Shown here one piece after another: positions 49,783 to 59,220 of a stretch of 64,000 bases of DNA (positions within the stretch are counted from its first letter, which is position 1; the number at the start of each line of letters is the position of its first letter). The stretch is from REEB481 sp964586595 (lineage in GTDB: Bacteria; Bacteroidota; Bacteroidia; NS11-12g; UBA955), in the NCBI GenBank assembly GCA_964586595.1, contig CAZPHB010000001.1, forward strand, positions 248,001 to 312,000, given 5' to 3'. A program made the translations under genes and the position numbers. The notes under the pieces are model-generated. The model had not been told where the DNA came from, ran no database searches, and saw only the letters and a program-made list of their open reading frames with translations.

Positions 49783-51276
49783 TTACAGGTGTGCCAACAA
49801 ATCATCCGCAATTTTGCGGTCGTTGCTCAGCCTGGGAACTTTATTCTGTCCGCCCAGTTTTCCTTGCCTTTTCATGTAGCTGATGAATGCATCTTTCGGC
49901 AACATGGTTAGCTTTAGGGGTTTAAGTATGGCCCCGTCAATCAGGTCGCGGTAATAGATATTCTGTTCCTGCATGGCCTGATCCAAAGTTCGGGTAAAAG
50001 CCCCCGCATCATCCGGAAGGACATCAAAGGCAACCAGCCATTCATGGTATGGAGGACCTGATTCAGGATTTACTTGAGGTGCAACGGTAAACTCTACGGT
50101 AGTAGCCCGGTGTGCGGCGCAGGCTTTGGACATGGCACGCTCCACTTCTTCTCCTATCACATGTTCGCCAAATGCCGAAATGAAGTGCTTGATGCGTCCG
50201 GTAACGACAATCTTGTATGGATTCTTGGAAACAAACTTCACCGTATCTCCAATGCTATACCCCCAAAGTCCGGCATTGGTATTCATCACCACAGCATAAT
50301 TTACCCCAAGTTCCACATCTTCAATACCCAAACGAATGGGCTGGGCGGAGAAATATTCCGATACCGGAACAAATTCGTAGTAAATACCACCGGCCAGCAA
50401 CATCAACAGGGCCGCATCAGACTGACGATCCTGAAATGCAATGAATCCTTCACTGGCAGGATATGTTTCAATGGTAGCAATGGATTTCCCCACGGTTTGA
50501 AACATCTTTTCGCGGTACGGTTCAAAATTTACACCGCCGTAAACCATTAATTCAAAATGAGGAAAAAGGTCTTGAATATGTTCTTTGCCGCTCAGCTGCA
50601 GCAGCCTGTCAAAATACATCTGAACCCAGGGCGGAATACCGCTGATCAGGCTCATGGGCTGATGAATGGTTTCGCGGGCAATGCGATCTACCTTTTCTTC
50701 CCAGTCTTCTATGCAATTGGTTTCCCAGGAAGGCATTTGGCTGCGCCTCAGGTACGCAGGAACGTGGTGGTTTACAATGCCGCTCAGCCGACCGCTCAGC
50801 ATGCCGTTCTTATCTTCCAAAACGGGGCTGCCACTCAAAAAAATCAAGCTTCCGTCCAGCCATGAAGCCCTACCGGTTTCTGCGATATAACACAACAGGG
50901 CATTGCGTGCACTGCTGATGTGAAAGGGCATGCTTTCTTTGGTGATGGGAATGTACTTCACCCCGGAGGTGGTGCCCGATGTTTTGGCCAGATACAAGGG
51001 TTTCCCTGGCCAAAGTACGTCTGGATTTCCTGCAAGAACATGTTCTACCCAGGGCCTCAATCCTTCGTAATCGCGCATGGGTATCTGTCTGCTGAATTCA
51101 GCGGCCTTGATGTTTGGGGTGATGCCGTGCTCCCGACCAAAGGCGGTTTTTGACAATTGCACTTTCAAGGCATCAAACTGCCTGCGCTGTGCGGCAATGC
51201 CGTCGGCACTCCAGCGGTCAATCTGCCTGCGCACAACCGATGCCAGCGGCTTCGCCAGTATTGACTTCAATCCCAT
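49783..51276 (-). CDS. GH3-family acyl-acid amido synthetase-like protein
   Basis: 497 residues of the GH3 family, the adenylate-forming enzymes best known in plants for joining amino acids to auxin or jasmonate. The ATP-binding motif appears in YLAKTSGTTSGVKYIPIT, and GLWGYSIGDTVKFVSKNPYKI matches the second conserved block; the C-terminal lysine region is near QGKLGGQNKVPRLS. Substrates of bacterial GH3 proteins are mostly unknown. It starts three bases after rpiB and ends a four-gene unit with fabG, tatC and rpiB. Confidence 0.9.
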   Translation of the reverse strand: MGLKSILAKPLASVVRRQIDRWSADGIAAQRRQFDALKVQLSKTAFGREHGITPNIKAAEFSRQIPMRDYEGLRPWVEHVLAGNPDVLWPGKPLYLAKTSGTTSGVKYIPITKESMPFHISSARNALLCYIAETGRASWLDGSLIFLSGSPVLEDKNGMLSGRLSGIVNHHVPAYLRRSQMPSWETNCIEDWEEKVDRIARETIHQPMSLISGIPPWVQMYFDRLLQLSGKEHIQDLFPHFELMVYGGVNFEPYREKMFQTVGKSIATIETYPASEGFIAFQDRQSDAALLMLLAGGIYYEFVPVSEYFSAQPIRLGIEDVELGVNYAVVMNTNAGLWGYSIGDTVKFVSKNPYKIVVTGRIKHFISAFGEHVIGEEVERAMSKACAAHRATTVEFTVAPQVNPESGPPYHEWLVAFDVLPDDAGAFTRTLDQAMQEQNIYYRDLIDGAILKPLKLTMLPKDAFISYMKRQGKLGGQNKVPRLSNDRKIADDLLAHL

Positions 51277-51279
51277 AGA

Positions 51280-51720
51280 TCAGAGGTTTATTTTGGCTAC
51301 ACGCCGGTCGTGCCGTCCACCTTCAAAAGAAGCATCCAACCAGGCCTGTACAATTTTCCTGGCGGCAGGCTTGGTCACATATCGCGCGGGGATGCACAAA
51401 ATATTGGCGTCGTTGTGCTGCCTGGCCAAAGCGGCAATCTCTTCCTTCCAGCACAAAGCTGCCCGAATGCCTGCATGCTTGTTGGCGGCCATACAAACCC
51501 CGTTGCCGCTGCCACAAATCAGGATTCCCAATTGATTCTCTCCGGTACTTACACTTAGGGCAACGGCATGCGCATAATCAGGATAATCCACGCTGTCGGC
51601 AGAATCCGGACCAAAGTCTTGGGGCTCATGACCCAATTCCAGCAAAAAAGCCAGGAGTTCATTTTTTAACGTGAATCCGGCGTGGTCGGCGCCAACGGCA
51701 ATGGTATATGATGCGCTCAT
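51280..51720 (-). CDS. rpiB: Ribose 5-phosphate isomerase B
   Basis: Interconverts ribose 5-phosphate and ribulose 5-phosphate in the pentose phosphate pathway. 146 residues. AVGADHAGFTLK opens the family core; the catalytic Cys69 is in GILICGSGNG, and RHDRRVAKI with the preceding SFEGGRHD is the C-terminal phosphate-binding region. It sits five bases after tatC and three before the GH3 gene. Confidence 0.95.
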   Translation of the reverse strand: MSASYTIAVGADHAGFTLKNELLAFLLELGHEPQDFGPDSADSVDYPDYAHAVALSVSTGENQLGILICGSGNGVCMAANKHAGIRAALCWKEEIAALARQHNDANILCIPARYVTKPAARKIVQAWLDASFEGGRHDRRVAKINL

Positions 51721-51725
51721 GATGG

Positions 51726-52565
51726 TTATGAATCTTTTTGTTCAGTACGCGAGGCAATGAGGATGCCAATTTCGTATAAACTATACAAAGGCAGCGCAAG
51801 TATCAGCTGGCTGAGCATGTCGGGGGAAGGTGTGGCCACGGCAGCAATGATGAAGATGATGACCACCGCATAGCGCCTGTTCTTCCTGAGGAAGGAGGCG
51901 GTGAGGATTCCCACCCTGGCCAAAACATACATCAGCACCGGAAGTTCAAAAACAAGTCCGGTAGCCAGACACAGAAAACTCACATAGTTTACTGCATTCT
52001 GCATGGTAACGATGTTCTGAACTTCATCGCTGATGCTGAAGGTGGCAAAGAAATTCACCGAAATGGGCACCAAAATGAAATAGCTGAACAGGACACCTGT
52101 GAAAAACAGCAGCGCTACGAAGAACACTGTGCCACGGGTTTTCTTTACTTCTTTATCGCTGAGGGCAGGTCTGATAAACTTCCAAAGTTCCCAGATGATG
52201 AAAGGGAATGCGAGTACCAATCCTGCGATGAAGGCAATTTTAAAGGCCGCCACAAATTGTCCCTGCAGCTGTAGGTTTTGGATTTGAATCACCGGAGGAA
52301 CCAGGCACATGCGATCGTCGCCAAAGGTGTTTATACTTAAATCGCAGAGGAAACGATAGGTCAGGAAGCTGCCTTTGAACGGGGCAAAAATGACACCACT
52401 TACCAACTCTTTGATGTAAACGAACGCGAGGATGAATCCTACAGATATGGCTGCAAATGACCTGATGATGTGCCGGCGCAATTCATCCACATGGTCAAAA
52501 AATGACATGTTGCGTTCATGGGGAAATTCGGCCTGTGGATCGGCTTCTTCCTGATCTAAGGGCAT
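51726..52565 (-). CDS. tatC: Sec-independent translocase TatC
   Basis: The receptor subunit of the twin-arginine export pathway, inner membrane; 279 residues with six helices. The cytosolic start FFDHVDELRRHII and the FPFIIWELWKFIRPAL motif are TatC signatures. No tatA gene lies nearby, so the partner subunit must be encoded elsewhere. An insertion with NTFGDDRMCLVPPVIQIQN lies in the first periplasmic loop, usual for Bacteroidota. It follows fabG after nine bases. Confidence 0.95.
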   Translation of the reverse strand: MPLDQEEADPQAEFPHERNMSFFDHVDELRRHIIRSFAAISVGFILAFVYIKELVSGVIFAPFKGSFLTYRFLCDLSINTFGDDRMCLVPPVIQIQNLQLQGQFVAAFKIAFIAGLVLAFPFIIWELWKFIRPALSDKEVKKTRGTVFFVALLFFTGVLFSYFILVPISVNFFATFSISDEVQNIVTMQNAVNYVSFLCLATGLVFELPVLMYVLARVGILTASFLRKNRRYAVVIIFIIAAVATPSPDMLSQLILALPLYSLYEIGILIASRTEQKDS

Positions 52566-52574
52566 AACAGATGC

Positions 52575-53324
52575 TTATTTCATCAACATTCCGCCACAAA
52601 CCGAAATGGTTTGACCGGTAACATAGGCGCTCAATTCACTGGCCAGAAATACACACACGTTGGCAACATCTTCAGGTGTGCCGCCGCGCTTCAATGGAAT
52701 ATCTTCAATCCACGACTTCTTCACCGCCTCATCAAGCTTTTCCGTCATTTCCGTTTCAATAAAACCGGGTGCAACCACATTACAGCGGATGTTTCTGGAA
52801 CCCAATTCCTGAGCCACACTTTTTGAAAACCCGATCAATCCTGCTTTGGAAGCGGCATAGTTGGCCTGACCGGCATTGCCATCCACACCCACTACCGAAG
52901 ACATGTTGATGATGGACCCCGAGCGATTTCCCAGAAAATGCCGGAGGAAAGCTTTGGTAAGGTTGAATGCCGATTTCAGGTTGGTGTTGATGACTTCATC
53001 CCACTGCTCTTCGGTCATGCGCATCAACAAATTATCGCGTGTTACACCGGCATTATTCACCAGGATGTCAACTTTGCCGAACGCTGCGATTACGGCAGCG
53101 GCAAGTTCTTCGGAGGCTTTAAAATCGGCCGCATCAGATTTCCAGGCTTTCACCTGTACACCAAAGCGATCAGACAACTCGGTGCATAAAGCAGTTGCAG
53201 CGGCATCAGATGAGGCGTAGGTAAAAGCAATGTTTGCACCCTCAGCGGCGAAGCGCTGGGCAATCCCTTTACCAATACCGCGGGTGGCTCCCGTAATCAG
53301 CGCAGTCTTCCCTTGTAACAACAT
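52575..53324 (-). CDS. fabG: 3-oxoacyl-[acyl-carrier-protein] reductase
   Basis: Short-chain dehydrogenase that reduces 3-oxoacyl-ACP with NADPH in fatty acid elongation. The ATG at 53324 gives 249 residues and the usual opening MLLQGKTALITGATRGIG (cofactor motif TGATRGIG at 11-18); NNAG is at 90-93. The catalytic set is Ser143, Tyr156 and Lys160 (NYAASK). The 13 residues of the longer frame lie across the promoter and are rejected. First gene of fabG-tatC-rpiB-GH3. Confidence 0.94.
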   Translation of the reverse strand: MLLQGKTALITGATRGIGKGIAQRFAAEGANIAFTYASSDAAATALCTELSDRFGVQVKAWKSDAADFKASEELAAAVIAAFGKVDILVNNAGVTRDNLLMRMTEEQWDEVINTNLKSAFNLTKAFLRHFLGNRSGSIINMSSVVGVDGNAGQANYAASKAGLIGFSKSVAQELGSRNIRCNVVAPGFIETEMTEKLDEAVKKSWIEDIPLKRGGTPEDVANVCVFLASELSAYVTGQTISVCGGMLMK

Positions 53325-53331
53325 GACCCGG

Positions 53332-53339
53332 CAAATATA
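53332..53339 (-). promoter_or_regulatory. -7 element TATATTTG before fabG
   Basis: Exact TAnnTTTG match on the minus strand, seven bases before the fabG ATG. A TTG lies 21 bases upstream of it (53361-53363), at the expected distance for a -33 element. Confidence 0.7.
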
Positions 53340-53385
53340 ATCTGCTGAGTGAACCCTGAACAACTACTGTTTGCGTTACATGCGT

Positions 53386-53410
53386 AAGCCCCGGCACAAG
53401 GCCGGGGCTT
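53386..53410 (-). terminator. Terminator hairpin after the type IX cargo gene
   Basis: A perfect ten-base-pair stem AAGCCCCGGC/GCCGGGGCTT with a five-base loop, 34 bases after the end of the minus-strand cargo gene and before the fabG promoter. A long T run is lacking, but the GC-rich stem is strong. Confidence 0.7.
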
Positions 53411-53444
53411 ATCTGCAACATAAAACAACATAAAATAATCGAAA

Positions 53445-55955
53445 TTAGTAGGTCTTGCTGATGCGCTGCGTCATGCTGTTGATGCCATCTGAAAAGCGCA
53501 CCAGATAGATCCCTGAACTCCAGGAAGAACAGTCAATCCATTGGGTGCTTTGCGCGTCTCCGGAAAACAACACCCTGCCATTCAGGTCGGTCACGCTGAC
53601 AATTCCGCCGGAAACATGTTCCATGCTGATGGCAAAGCGATTTTGCGCCGGATTGGGATATACGCGCATCTGGGGAAGTGCTGCCACAGCGCTGGATTCT
53701 GTTTGTGGCAGGTAGGAACTGGTTTGAACTTCACGGCCACTGATGCCATCCTGAATCAATACCATTGGTGCTGCATTGTCTGCACCCAGCGTAAAATAGC
53801 GTGTAGAAGAAGTGGTGCCGGTGGTGCTGGTTACCAAACCGCCGGATGCTCCGGTTGCAGGGCCTAGGTCGTTCCAGCCGCTGCCATCATTACCGGCAAC
53901 ACGTATATCGGAGGCTGCCCAACCGCCGGGAGCATTGGTTGTAGGCAAAGAAACCTGATAGGCAGTAGCCCCTGCAACCCTGTCCACCTGCCAGTATTCT
54001 GTGGTTGACACAACATCAAGGGGTGCGTTCACAGTATTTGTTCCGGAATAGCCGCTGTTGAAATATTCCATGGTATAGGTATTTCCGGCGGTGTTGTTTC
54101 TGATGTACAAAGGATTGTAGGCACTGCCTTTGCCCAATGGAATCATCACATTTGCAGGCCAGGTGGCGCCGCCATGAGCTACCGTAACCGGACCGTTGAT
54201 GTATGAAGCAGCGCTTCCACCGTAAATCATGTTTGGAAGGGTGATGTTCATGATGTAACCGGTGGTATTCAGGATGCCCCCATCAAACCGCATCAAGCGC
54301 GCATCCATGTCTGATGCAAGGGTTACTGAACCGGATGTTTTATTCAGTTCTACCCATTGACTGTAGGCATTCTTGGCCGCGCTGCTCAAGGTAACAACCT
54401 GGTGATTTCCACCTTTAAACACCAATTTACCGGTGAACTTTGAGGCCGCATTGGCTGTAGTTTCCAATGACTCCAGATTGCCTTCCAGGAATACCTGAAC
54501 ATTGGCAAGGTATGCATCGGCACTGGTAATTTTCAGGTTGCCTTTGATGTACATTACATCTGCCACCGAGGACCAATTTAGCGTACCCTGAACACCGCCA
54601 TTGGTAACTGTGATGATTACTTCATTGAAATAAACAGTGTCGCCATTGTGTGTGAAGGTCAGTCGGTTGCCCGTTCCATCCAGAACCAAAACCCCATTCT
54701 GCGCATTGAAAGAATTTGAATTTGCAAAATCCCAACATCCGGCAAAAAACAGCGTATCGTCGTCAGGGGCAATCAGTTGGCCATCACTGAGCACGTGTAA
54801 ACCGCTGGAAACACTGGCTCTTACACGCGCGTTTCCTGAGCCATTGAACATAAATCGACCTCTTACAATGTGCATGGTTTCTCCCGGAGCGCCTAAATCC
54901 TGCACACAACACATCAAAACGGTATCCAAGGCATTATCTTTTTGCACCAGAACATTGTAATTGCCTGTCAATAGGGATTTGTGGAAGAAACGACCCAGGC
55001 CGGAACCCAGGAATGCAAGGGTAATATGTCCCGAATTGCTGAATGAATGCAAGGGCAGGTTATTGGCCATGGTTGTTTCAACAAGAATGGAGTCGCCACC
55101 GGCAATCCAGTCGTTCACCGACCATCCGGTAAAAGATGCTTCCATAATGGAAAGTCGATTTATGGCATAGATACGATCATTGGTAGCCAGGTTGGAATAC
55201 AAATGCGCAGGTGCTGTAGTGTCGCCGGCTCCATCTCTTTTTTTGTCAATTTCCACATTCCAAAAGGTCATGAGGGAATTGTTGGTGTTGATGGTTCCGC
55301 TTCCATCGCCACAAAAGCGCACCAAACCTTTGGAATGCATGTACAAACCGAGGGCTCTTCTGGTAAGGTCTCCCCTGATATACACAATACCGGCTCGGGG
55401 AATGTGCGTTTGCTGGTAACCATTGGGCGCGGTAAACTTGGCGAAATTGTTCAGGGTAAGGTTTTGTATGTCCGCATAACCCTTGGCAAATACTGAAAAT
55501 GCGCTGTTGTTCATGATCATGGTTCCTGTGATCAGGGCTGTCTTCACACTGAGGTAGGCATTGTAGCCCATGAGCATGTCATTGGCCTGAAACAATCCAT
55601 TGGTATCATTTCCAATAATCATCCCTCCTTGCATCACCAGGTTGCGCATCTGCATGGATGCGGTTCCCTGAACAAAAATTCTTCCACTCCAGGGGCCAAG
55701 CACATTGAAATCACGAACATGAATAGGCGACGGTATGTAACACCATTTGATCGATGTACCGTCAAATTGCACGTCATCATCACAATCGGGAATACCATCC
55801 GGACTCCAATTGGCGGCGTTATTCCAACTGTTGTTGGCCCCACCACCATCCCATACATACAAATTGTTGATGCCATCGCCGCAGGGTTGCGCATGGACCA
55901 TCATTGTTGCGGCGCAAAAAACACCGCAGGCTAACGTACTTAGTAGTTTCTTCAT
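53445..55955 (-). CDS. Type IX-secreted surface protein with type A sorting domain
   Basis: 836 residues from the ATG at 55955 (MKKLLSTLACGVFCAATMMVHAQ); the longer frame overlaps the rarA side and lacks a signal. The N-terminal region (VWDGGGANNSWNNAANWSPDG) is a segment seen in many large secreted proteins of Bacteroidota. The middle is a long run of beta-strand-like units without a named domain (possibly a right-handed beta helix). The C-terminus is a type A sorting domain: MRVYPNPAQNRFAIS, ISVTDLNGRVLF-like strand, and final SSGIYLVRFSDG. The product should be exported by the type IX system and anchored on the cell surface. Confidence 0.88.
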   Translation of the reverse strand: MKKLLSTLACGVFCAATMMVHAQPCGDGINNLYVWDGGGANNSWNNAANWSPDGIPDCDDDVQFDGTSIKWCYIPSPIHVRDFNVLGPWSGRIFVQGTASMQMRNLVMQGGMIIGNDTNGLFQANDMLMGYNAYLSVKTALITGTMIMNNSAFSVFAKGYADIQNLTLNNFAKFTAPNGYQQTHIPRAGIVYIRGDLTRRALGLYMHSKGLVRFCGDGSGTINTNNSLMTFWNVEIDKKRDGAGDTTAPAHLYSNLATNDRIYAINRLSIMEASFTGWSVNDWIAGGDSILVETTMANNLPLHSFSNSGHITLAFLGSGLGRFFHKSLLTGNYNVLVQKDNALDTVLMCCVQDLGAPGETMHIVRGRFMFNGSGNARVRASVSSGLHVLSDGQLIAPDDDTLFFAGCWDFANSNSFNAQNGVLVLDGTGNRLTFTHNGDTVYFNEVIITVTNGGVQGTLNWSSVADVMYIKGNLKITSADAYLANVQVFLEGNLESLETTANAASKFTGKLVFKGGNHQVVTLSSAAKNAYSQWVELNKTSGSVTLASDMDARLMRFDGGILNTTGYIMNITLPNMIYGGSAASYINGPVTVAHGGATWPANVMIPLGKGSAYNPLYIRNNTAGNTYTMEYFNSGYSGTNTVNAPLDVVSTTEYWQVDRVAGATAYQVSLPTTNAPGGWAASDIRVAGNDGSGWNDLGPATGASGGLVTSTTGTTSSTRYFTLGADNAAPMVLIQDGISGREVQTSSYLPQTESSAVAALPQMRVYPNPAQNRFAISMEHVSGGIVSVTDLNGRVLFSGDAQSTQWIDCSSWSSGIYLVRFSDGINSMTQRISKTY

Positions 55956-55979
55956 AACATAATAGGTTGAACTGTGCTG

Positions 55980-55987
55980 CAAACCTA
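55980..55987 (-). promoter_or_regulatory. -7 element TAGGTTTG before the type IX cargo gene
   Basis: Exact TAnnTTTG match on the minus strand, 24 bases before the ATG at 55955. It shares the 152-base divergent region with the rarA promoter. Confidence 0.5.
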
Positions 55988-56080
55988 TTTGCGGCACCAC
56001 CCGGCCCATGGCCAGATTCCATGAATGTATTTCACCAATGCACAGAATGCAGTTGTTGTGCTGCATGACCGGAAGCCCGA

Positions 56081-56088
56081 TATATTTG
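56081..56088 (+). promoter_or_regulatory. -7 element TATATTTG before rarA
   Basis: Exact TAnnTTTG match, 19 bases before the rarA ATG, with a TTG 22 bases upstream (56056-56058) as a plausible -33 element. Confidence 0.65.
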
Positions 56089-56107
56089 AGCGTAAAATCC
56101 ACAGCAC

Positions 56108-57379
56108 ATGAATGCCAAATCCCTGCCTCCATTGGCGGAACGCATGCGTCCGCGAAACCTGGATGCCTACATCGGGCAAAACGAACTGGTTGGGCCTGAA
56201 GGGCGATTGCGTCGGCTCATTCAGCAACAGCAGGTTCCCAGTATGATTTTCTGGGGACCTCCCGGCACCGGTAAAACAACCCTTGCCGAAATCATTGCCG
56301 ACGCGATGGGACTGGAAGTGCGCAAACTCAGCGCCATCAGCAGTGGTGTTGCCGATCTGCGCAAAGTGTTCGATGAAACACGCATGCTGGGACGCATCGT
56401 ACTGTTCATTGACGAAATCCACCGGTTCAACAAATCACAACAAGACGCACTGTTGGGCGCCGTGGAAAAGGGCCAAATTCTGCTTATTGGCGCCACCACC
56501 GAAAACCCCAGCTTTGAGGTGAACCAGGCATTGTTGTCGCGCTGCCAGGTTTATATACTGCAGCCATTTTCCAAAGAAGAACTGAATGCCATATTGGTCC
56601 AGGCAGTAACGCGTGATGAGGTTCTGAGGCACAAGAACATCGAACTGACAGAAACAGATGCCCTGTTGTACCATTCCGGCGGTGATGCACGGAAATTGTT
56701 GAATTTGCTGGATTTAGTCGTGATGTCAACCCATGAAGGCAACATCCACATTACCAATGAACTCACAGGTAACGTGCTGCAGCAAAAGCTGGCGCATTAC
56801 GACAAATCAGGCGAACAACACTACGACATTGTTTCTGCCTTCATCAAGAGCATGCGCGGTAGTGATCCGAATGCGGCCTTATATTGGATGGCCCGCATGC
56901 TGGATGGTGGCGAAGATGTGAAGTTCATCGCAAGGCGCATGATTATATTGGCCAGCGAAGACATCGGCAATGCCAATCCGAACGCCTTGTTGCTGGCCAC
57001 TTCGTGTTTTCAGGCCGTGTCCATGATTGGGATGCCGGAATCCAGAATCATCTTGACCCAAACGGCCAGCTATCTGGCATCAAGCCCCAAAAGCAACAAG
57101 GCTTATGAAGCCATTGAGCAGGCATACGATCTGGTAAAAAAACACGGTGATCTGCCTGTTCCGCTGCATCTGCGCAATGCGCCAACCAAACTCATGAAGG
57201 CACTGGATTACGGAAAAAACTATCAGTACGACCACCATGCATCGCAGGGTTTTGCCGGTCAGGAATTTCTGCCCGAAGCCATCCACGGCACGCGTATTTA
57301 TGAACCCGGGAACAACCCCAGGGAAGAAGAACTGCGTCGTTTCCTAAAGACCCGTTGGAAGGATAAATACGGATACTGA
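56108..57379 (+). CDS. rarA: Replication-associated recombination protein A (MgsA/RarA)
   Basis: A clamp-loader-like AAA+ ATPase that acts at stalled replication forks. 423 residues. LAERMRPRNLDAYIGQNELVG is the family opening; Walker A GPPGTGKT is at 50-57, Walker B LFIDEIHRF has Asp102-Glu103, and sensor 1 is in ATTENPSFEVNQALLSRC. The C-terminal tetramerisation part shows GSDPNAALYWMARMLDGGED and IPLGNPNALL-like DIGNANPNALLLA. Transcribed divergently from the surface protein gene. Confidence 0.96.
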   Translation: MNAKSLPPLAERMRPRNLDAYIGQNELVGPEGRLRRLIQQQQVPSMIFWGPPGTGKTTLAEIIADAMGLEVRKLSAISSGVADLRKVFDETRMLGRIVLFIDEIHRFNKSQQDALLGAVEKGQILLIGATTENPSFEVNQALLSRCQVYILQPFSKEELNAILVQAVTRDEVLRHKNIELTETDALLYHSGGDARKLLNLLDLVVMSTHEGNIHITNELTGNVLQQKLAHYDKSGEQHYDIVSAFIKSMRGSDPNAALYWMARMLDGGEDVKFIARRMIILASEDIGNANPNALLLATSCFQAVSMIGMPESRIILTQTASYLASSPKSNKAYEAIEQAYDLVKKHGDLPVPLHLRNAPTKLMKALDYGKNYQYDHHASQGFAGQEFLPEAIHGTRIYEPGNNPREEELRRFLKTRWKDKYGY

Positions 57380-57400
57380 GCATTTCCGCTCCTTTCATCG

Positions 57401-57408
57401 TACCTTTG
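57401..57408 (+). promoter_or_regulatory. -7 element TACCTTTG before the DEAD-box helicase gene
   Basis: Exact TAnnTTTG match, 17 bases before the TTG start at 57426, in the 46-base gap after rarA. No -33 TTG is visible. Confidence 0.6.
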
Positions 57409-57425
57409 CCGCATAATTACGCACT

Positions 57426-59204
57426 TTGAATCATTTTGAGCAGTTGGGTTTAGCACCCGCATTACTGCAAGCTATTGAACAAATGGGCTTCGAAAAGCCC
57501 ACACCAATCCAGGAAGCTTCTATACCGGTTTTGCTTGACACAGGCCGTGATGTACTTGGGCTGGCCCAGACAGGAACAGGAAAAACAGCAGCCTTTGGCT
57601 TGCCCCTGCTTCAATTATTAAACACAGAAAGCAAGCATACCCAGGCATTGGTGGTTTGTCCAACCCGTGAGTTGTGCAACCAGATTTCCCGTGACCTCAG
57701 CGCATTCAGCAATTTCATGCCAGGCATTGAAATCGCAGCAGTGTATGGCGGAAGCAGCATGGATAAGCAAATCCAGTCGCTGCGCCGGGGCGCACAAATC
57801 ATTGTGGCTACGCCAGGCCGACTGATGGATCTGATGAGCCGTCGTGCCGTAAAACTGGAACAGGTTTCCATGGTGGTGCTCGACGAAGCCGACGAAATGC
57901 TGAATATGGGTTTTGAAGAAGATGTGGAACACATCCTCTCCTTCACCCCTGCCGGCAAACGCGTATGTCTGTTTTCAGCTACCATGCCACCGGAAATCAG
58001 GCGTATCGCGAAAAAATACATGACCGATCCGTTGGAAGTATCCGTTGGCAAGGAAAATTCCGGCAACGAAAACATCGAGCATGAATATGCAGTTGTTAAC
58101 TCCCGCGACAAATACGCAGCACTGAAAAGGGTACTCGATTACACCGGCGATCATTTCTACGGCATCATCTTCTGCACCACCAAAATGGAAACGCAGGACA
58201 TTTCCGACAAGCTGATTAAAGACGGTTACAATGCCGATTGTTTGCATGGCGACCTCAGCCAGCAGCAGCGCGAGAAGGTGATGAACCGCTTCCGCCATAA
58301 AGCCGTGCGGATCATGCTGGCTACAGATGTGGCTGCCCGCGGCATTGATGTGAGCGGATTAACACACGTAATTCATTACCATCTTCCCGACGCGATTGAA
58401 AACTATACCCACCGCAGCGGCAGAACTGCCCGTGCAGGAAGAACGGGTATTTCGTTCACCCTGTTGAATGTGCGTGAAGCTTACCGCTTGAAGGAAATCG
58501 AGAAGAAAGCGAACATTCGCTTCAAACGCATCCAGATTCCGGCAGCGCGCGAAGTGCTGGACCGCAAACTGCTTACCTTCACCCAAACCATCGCCAGCCA
58601 GGATGTGGATGAATCCATGTTCAGCCAGGAACATTTCGACAATATGGAGGTGCTGATGGCCATGGAAAAACAGGAAATTGTGAAGAAAATCCTTTCCCTG
58701 GAACTGAAGCGCTTTGCCGCCGATTACCTGAATGCACCCGATTTAAATGCCGGCGCCAGTGCCGCTGCCAGTGTGGAACAGGCCGATGGAGCTTCCTCGC
58801 GCATCTTTGTAAGCGTTGGCAAGAAAGATGGCTTTGAAACCATGAATTTCAAGGACTGGGTTGCCGATGTAAGCGGAGTAAAGAAGAAAAACCTACATGT
58901 GTATGTAAAAGGGGTGTATTCTTTCGTAGATGCTTCAGCTGCAGATGTTCCGGCATTGTTGGAAACCCTGAACAAGCAGGAAGTTGACGGCCGTATGGTA
59001 CGCGCTGAAATCACTGCACGCGCCGCCGACCAGGGCGAACGTAAGTTCAAAGGCAAGGGTCGTGGTGGCTATGGTCAGGATCGCGACCGCGAAGGCGGAT
59101 GGAAAAAGCAATCTTGGTCGGGTGGGAAGAAATCATCCGGTTCGGGTAATTTTTCTGGCAAACGCGATTTCAACCAAACCGGTTTCAAGAAGAAGAGTTA
59201 CTGA
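57426..59204 (+). CDS. DEAD-box RNA helicase with DbpA-like RNA-binding domain
   Basis: 592 residues, TTG start at 57426 (MNHFEQLGLAPALLQAIEQMGF). All helicase motifs are intact: Q motif PTPIQ, motif I AQTGTGKT (47-54), PTRELCNQ, TPGRLMDL, DEAD (153-156), SAT (184-186), and HRSGRTARAG. About residues 455-530 form a DbpA-type RNA-binding domain (RIFVSVGKKDGFETMNFKDW ... VRAEITARA), seen in helicases for ribosome assembly. A Gly/Lys/Arg-rich tail closes the protein. It converges with the polymerase gene; both stops are in one hairpin. Confidence 0.95.
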   Translation: MNHFEQLGLAPALLQAIEQMGFEKPTPIQEASIPVLLDTGRDVLGLAQTGTGKTAAFGLPLLQLLNTESKHTQALVVCPTRELCNQISRDLSAFSNFMPGIEIAAVYGGSSMDKQIQSLRRGAQIIVATPGRLMDLMSRRAVKLEQVSMVVLDEADEMLNMGFEEDVEHILSFTPAGKRVCLFSATMPPEIRRIAKKYMTDPLEVSVGKENSGNENIEHEYAVVNSRDKYAALKRVLDYTGDHFYGIIFCTTKMETQDISDKLIKDGYNADCLHGDLSQQQREKVMNRFRHKAVRIMLATDVAARGIDVSGLTHVIHYHLPDAIENYTHRSGRTARAGRTGISFTLLNVREAYRLKEIEKKANIRFKRIQIPAAREVLDRKLLTFTQTIASQDVDESMFSQEHFDNMEVLMAMEKQEIVKKILSLELKRFAADYLNAPDLNAGASAAASVEQADGASSRIFVSVGKKDGFETMNFKDWVADVSGVKKKNLHVYVKGVYSFVDASAADVPALLETLNKQEVDGRMVRAEITARAADQGERKFKGKGRGGYGQDRDREGGWKKQSWSGGKKSSGSGNFSGKRDFNQTGFKKKSY

Positions 59205-59220
59205 AGACTTACGTCTTCAG
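59201..59220. other. Hairpin containing the stops of two convergent genes
   Basis: CTGAAGAC (59201-59208) and GTCTTCAG (59213-59220) make a perfect eight-base stem with a four-base loop. Its arms hold the TGA of the RNA helicase on the plus strand and the TGA of the polymerase on the minus strand. No T run, so the function as terminator is open. Confidence 0.4.
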
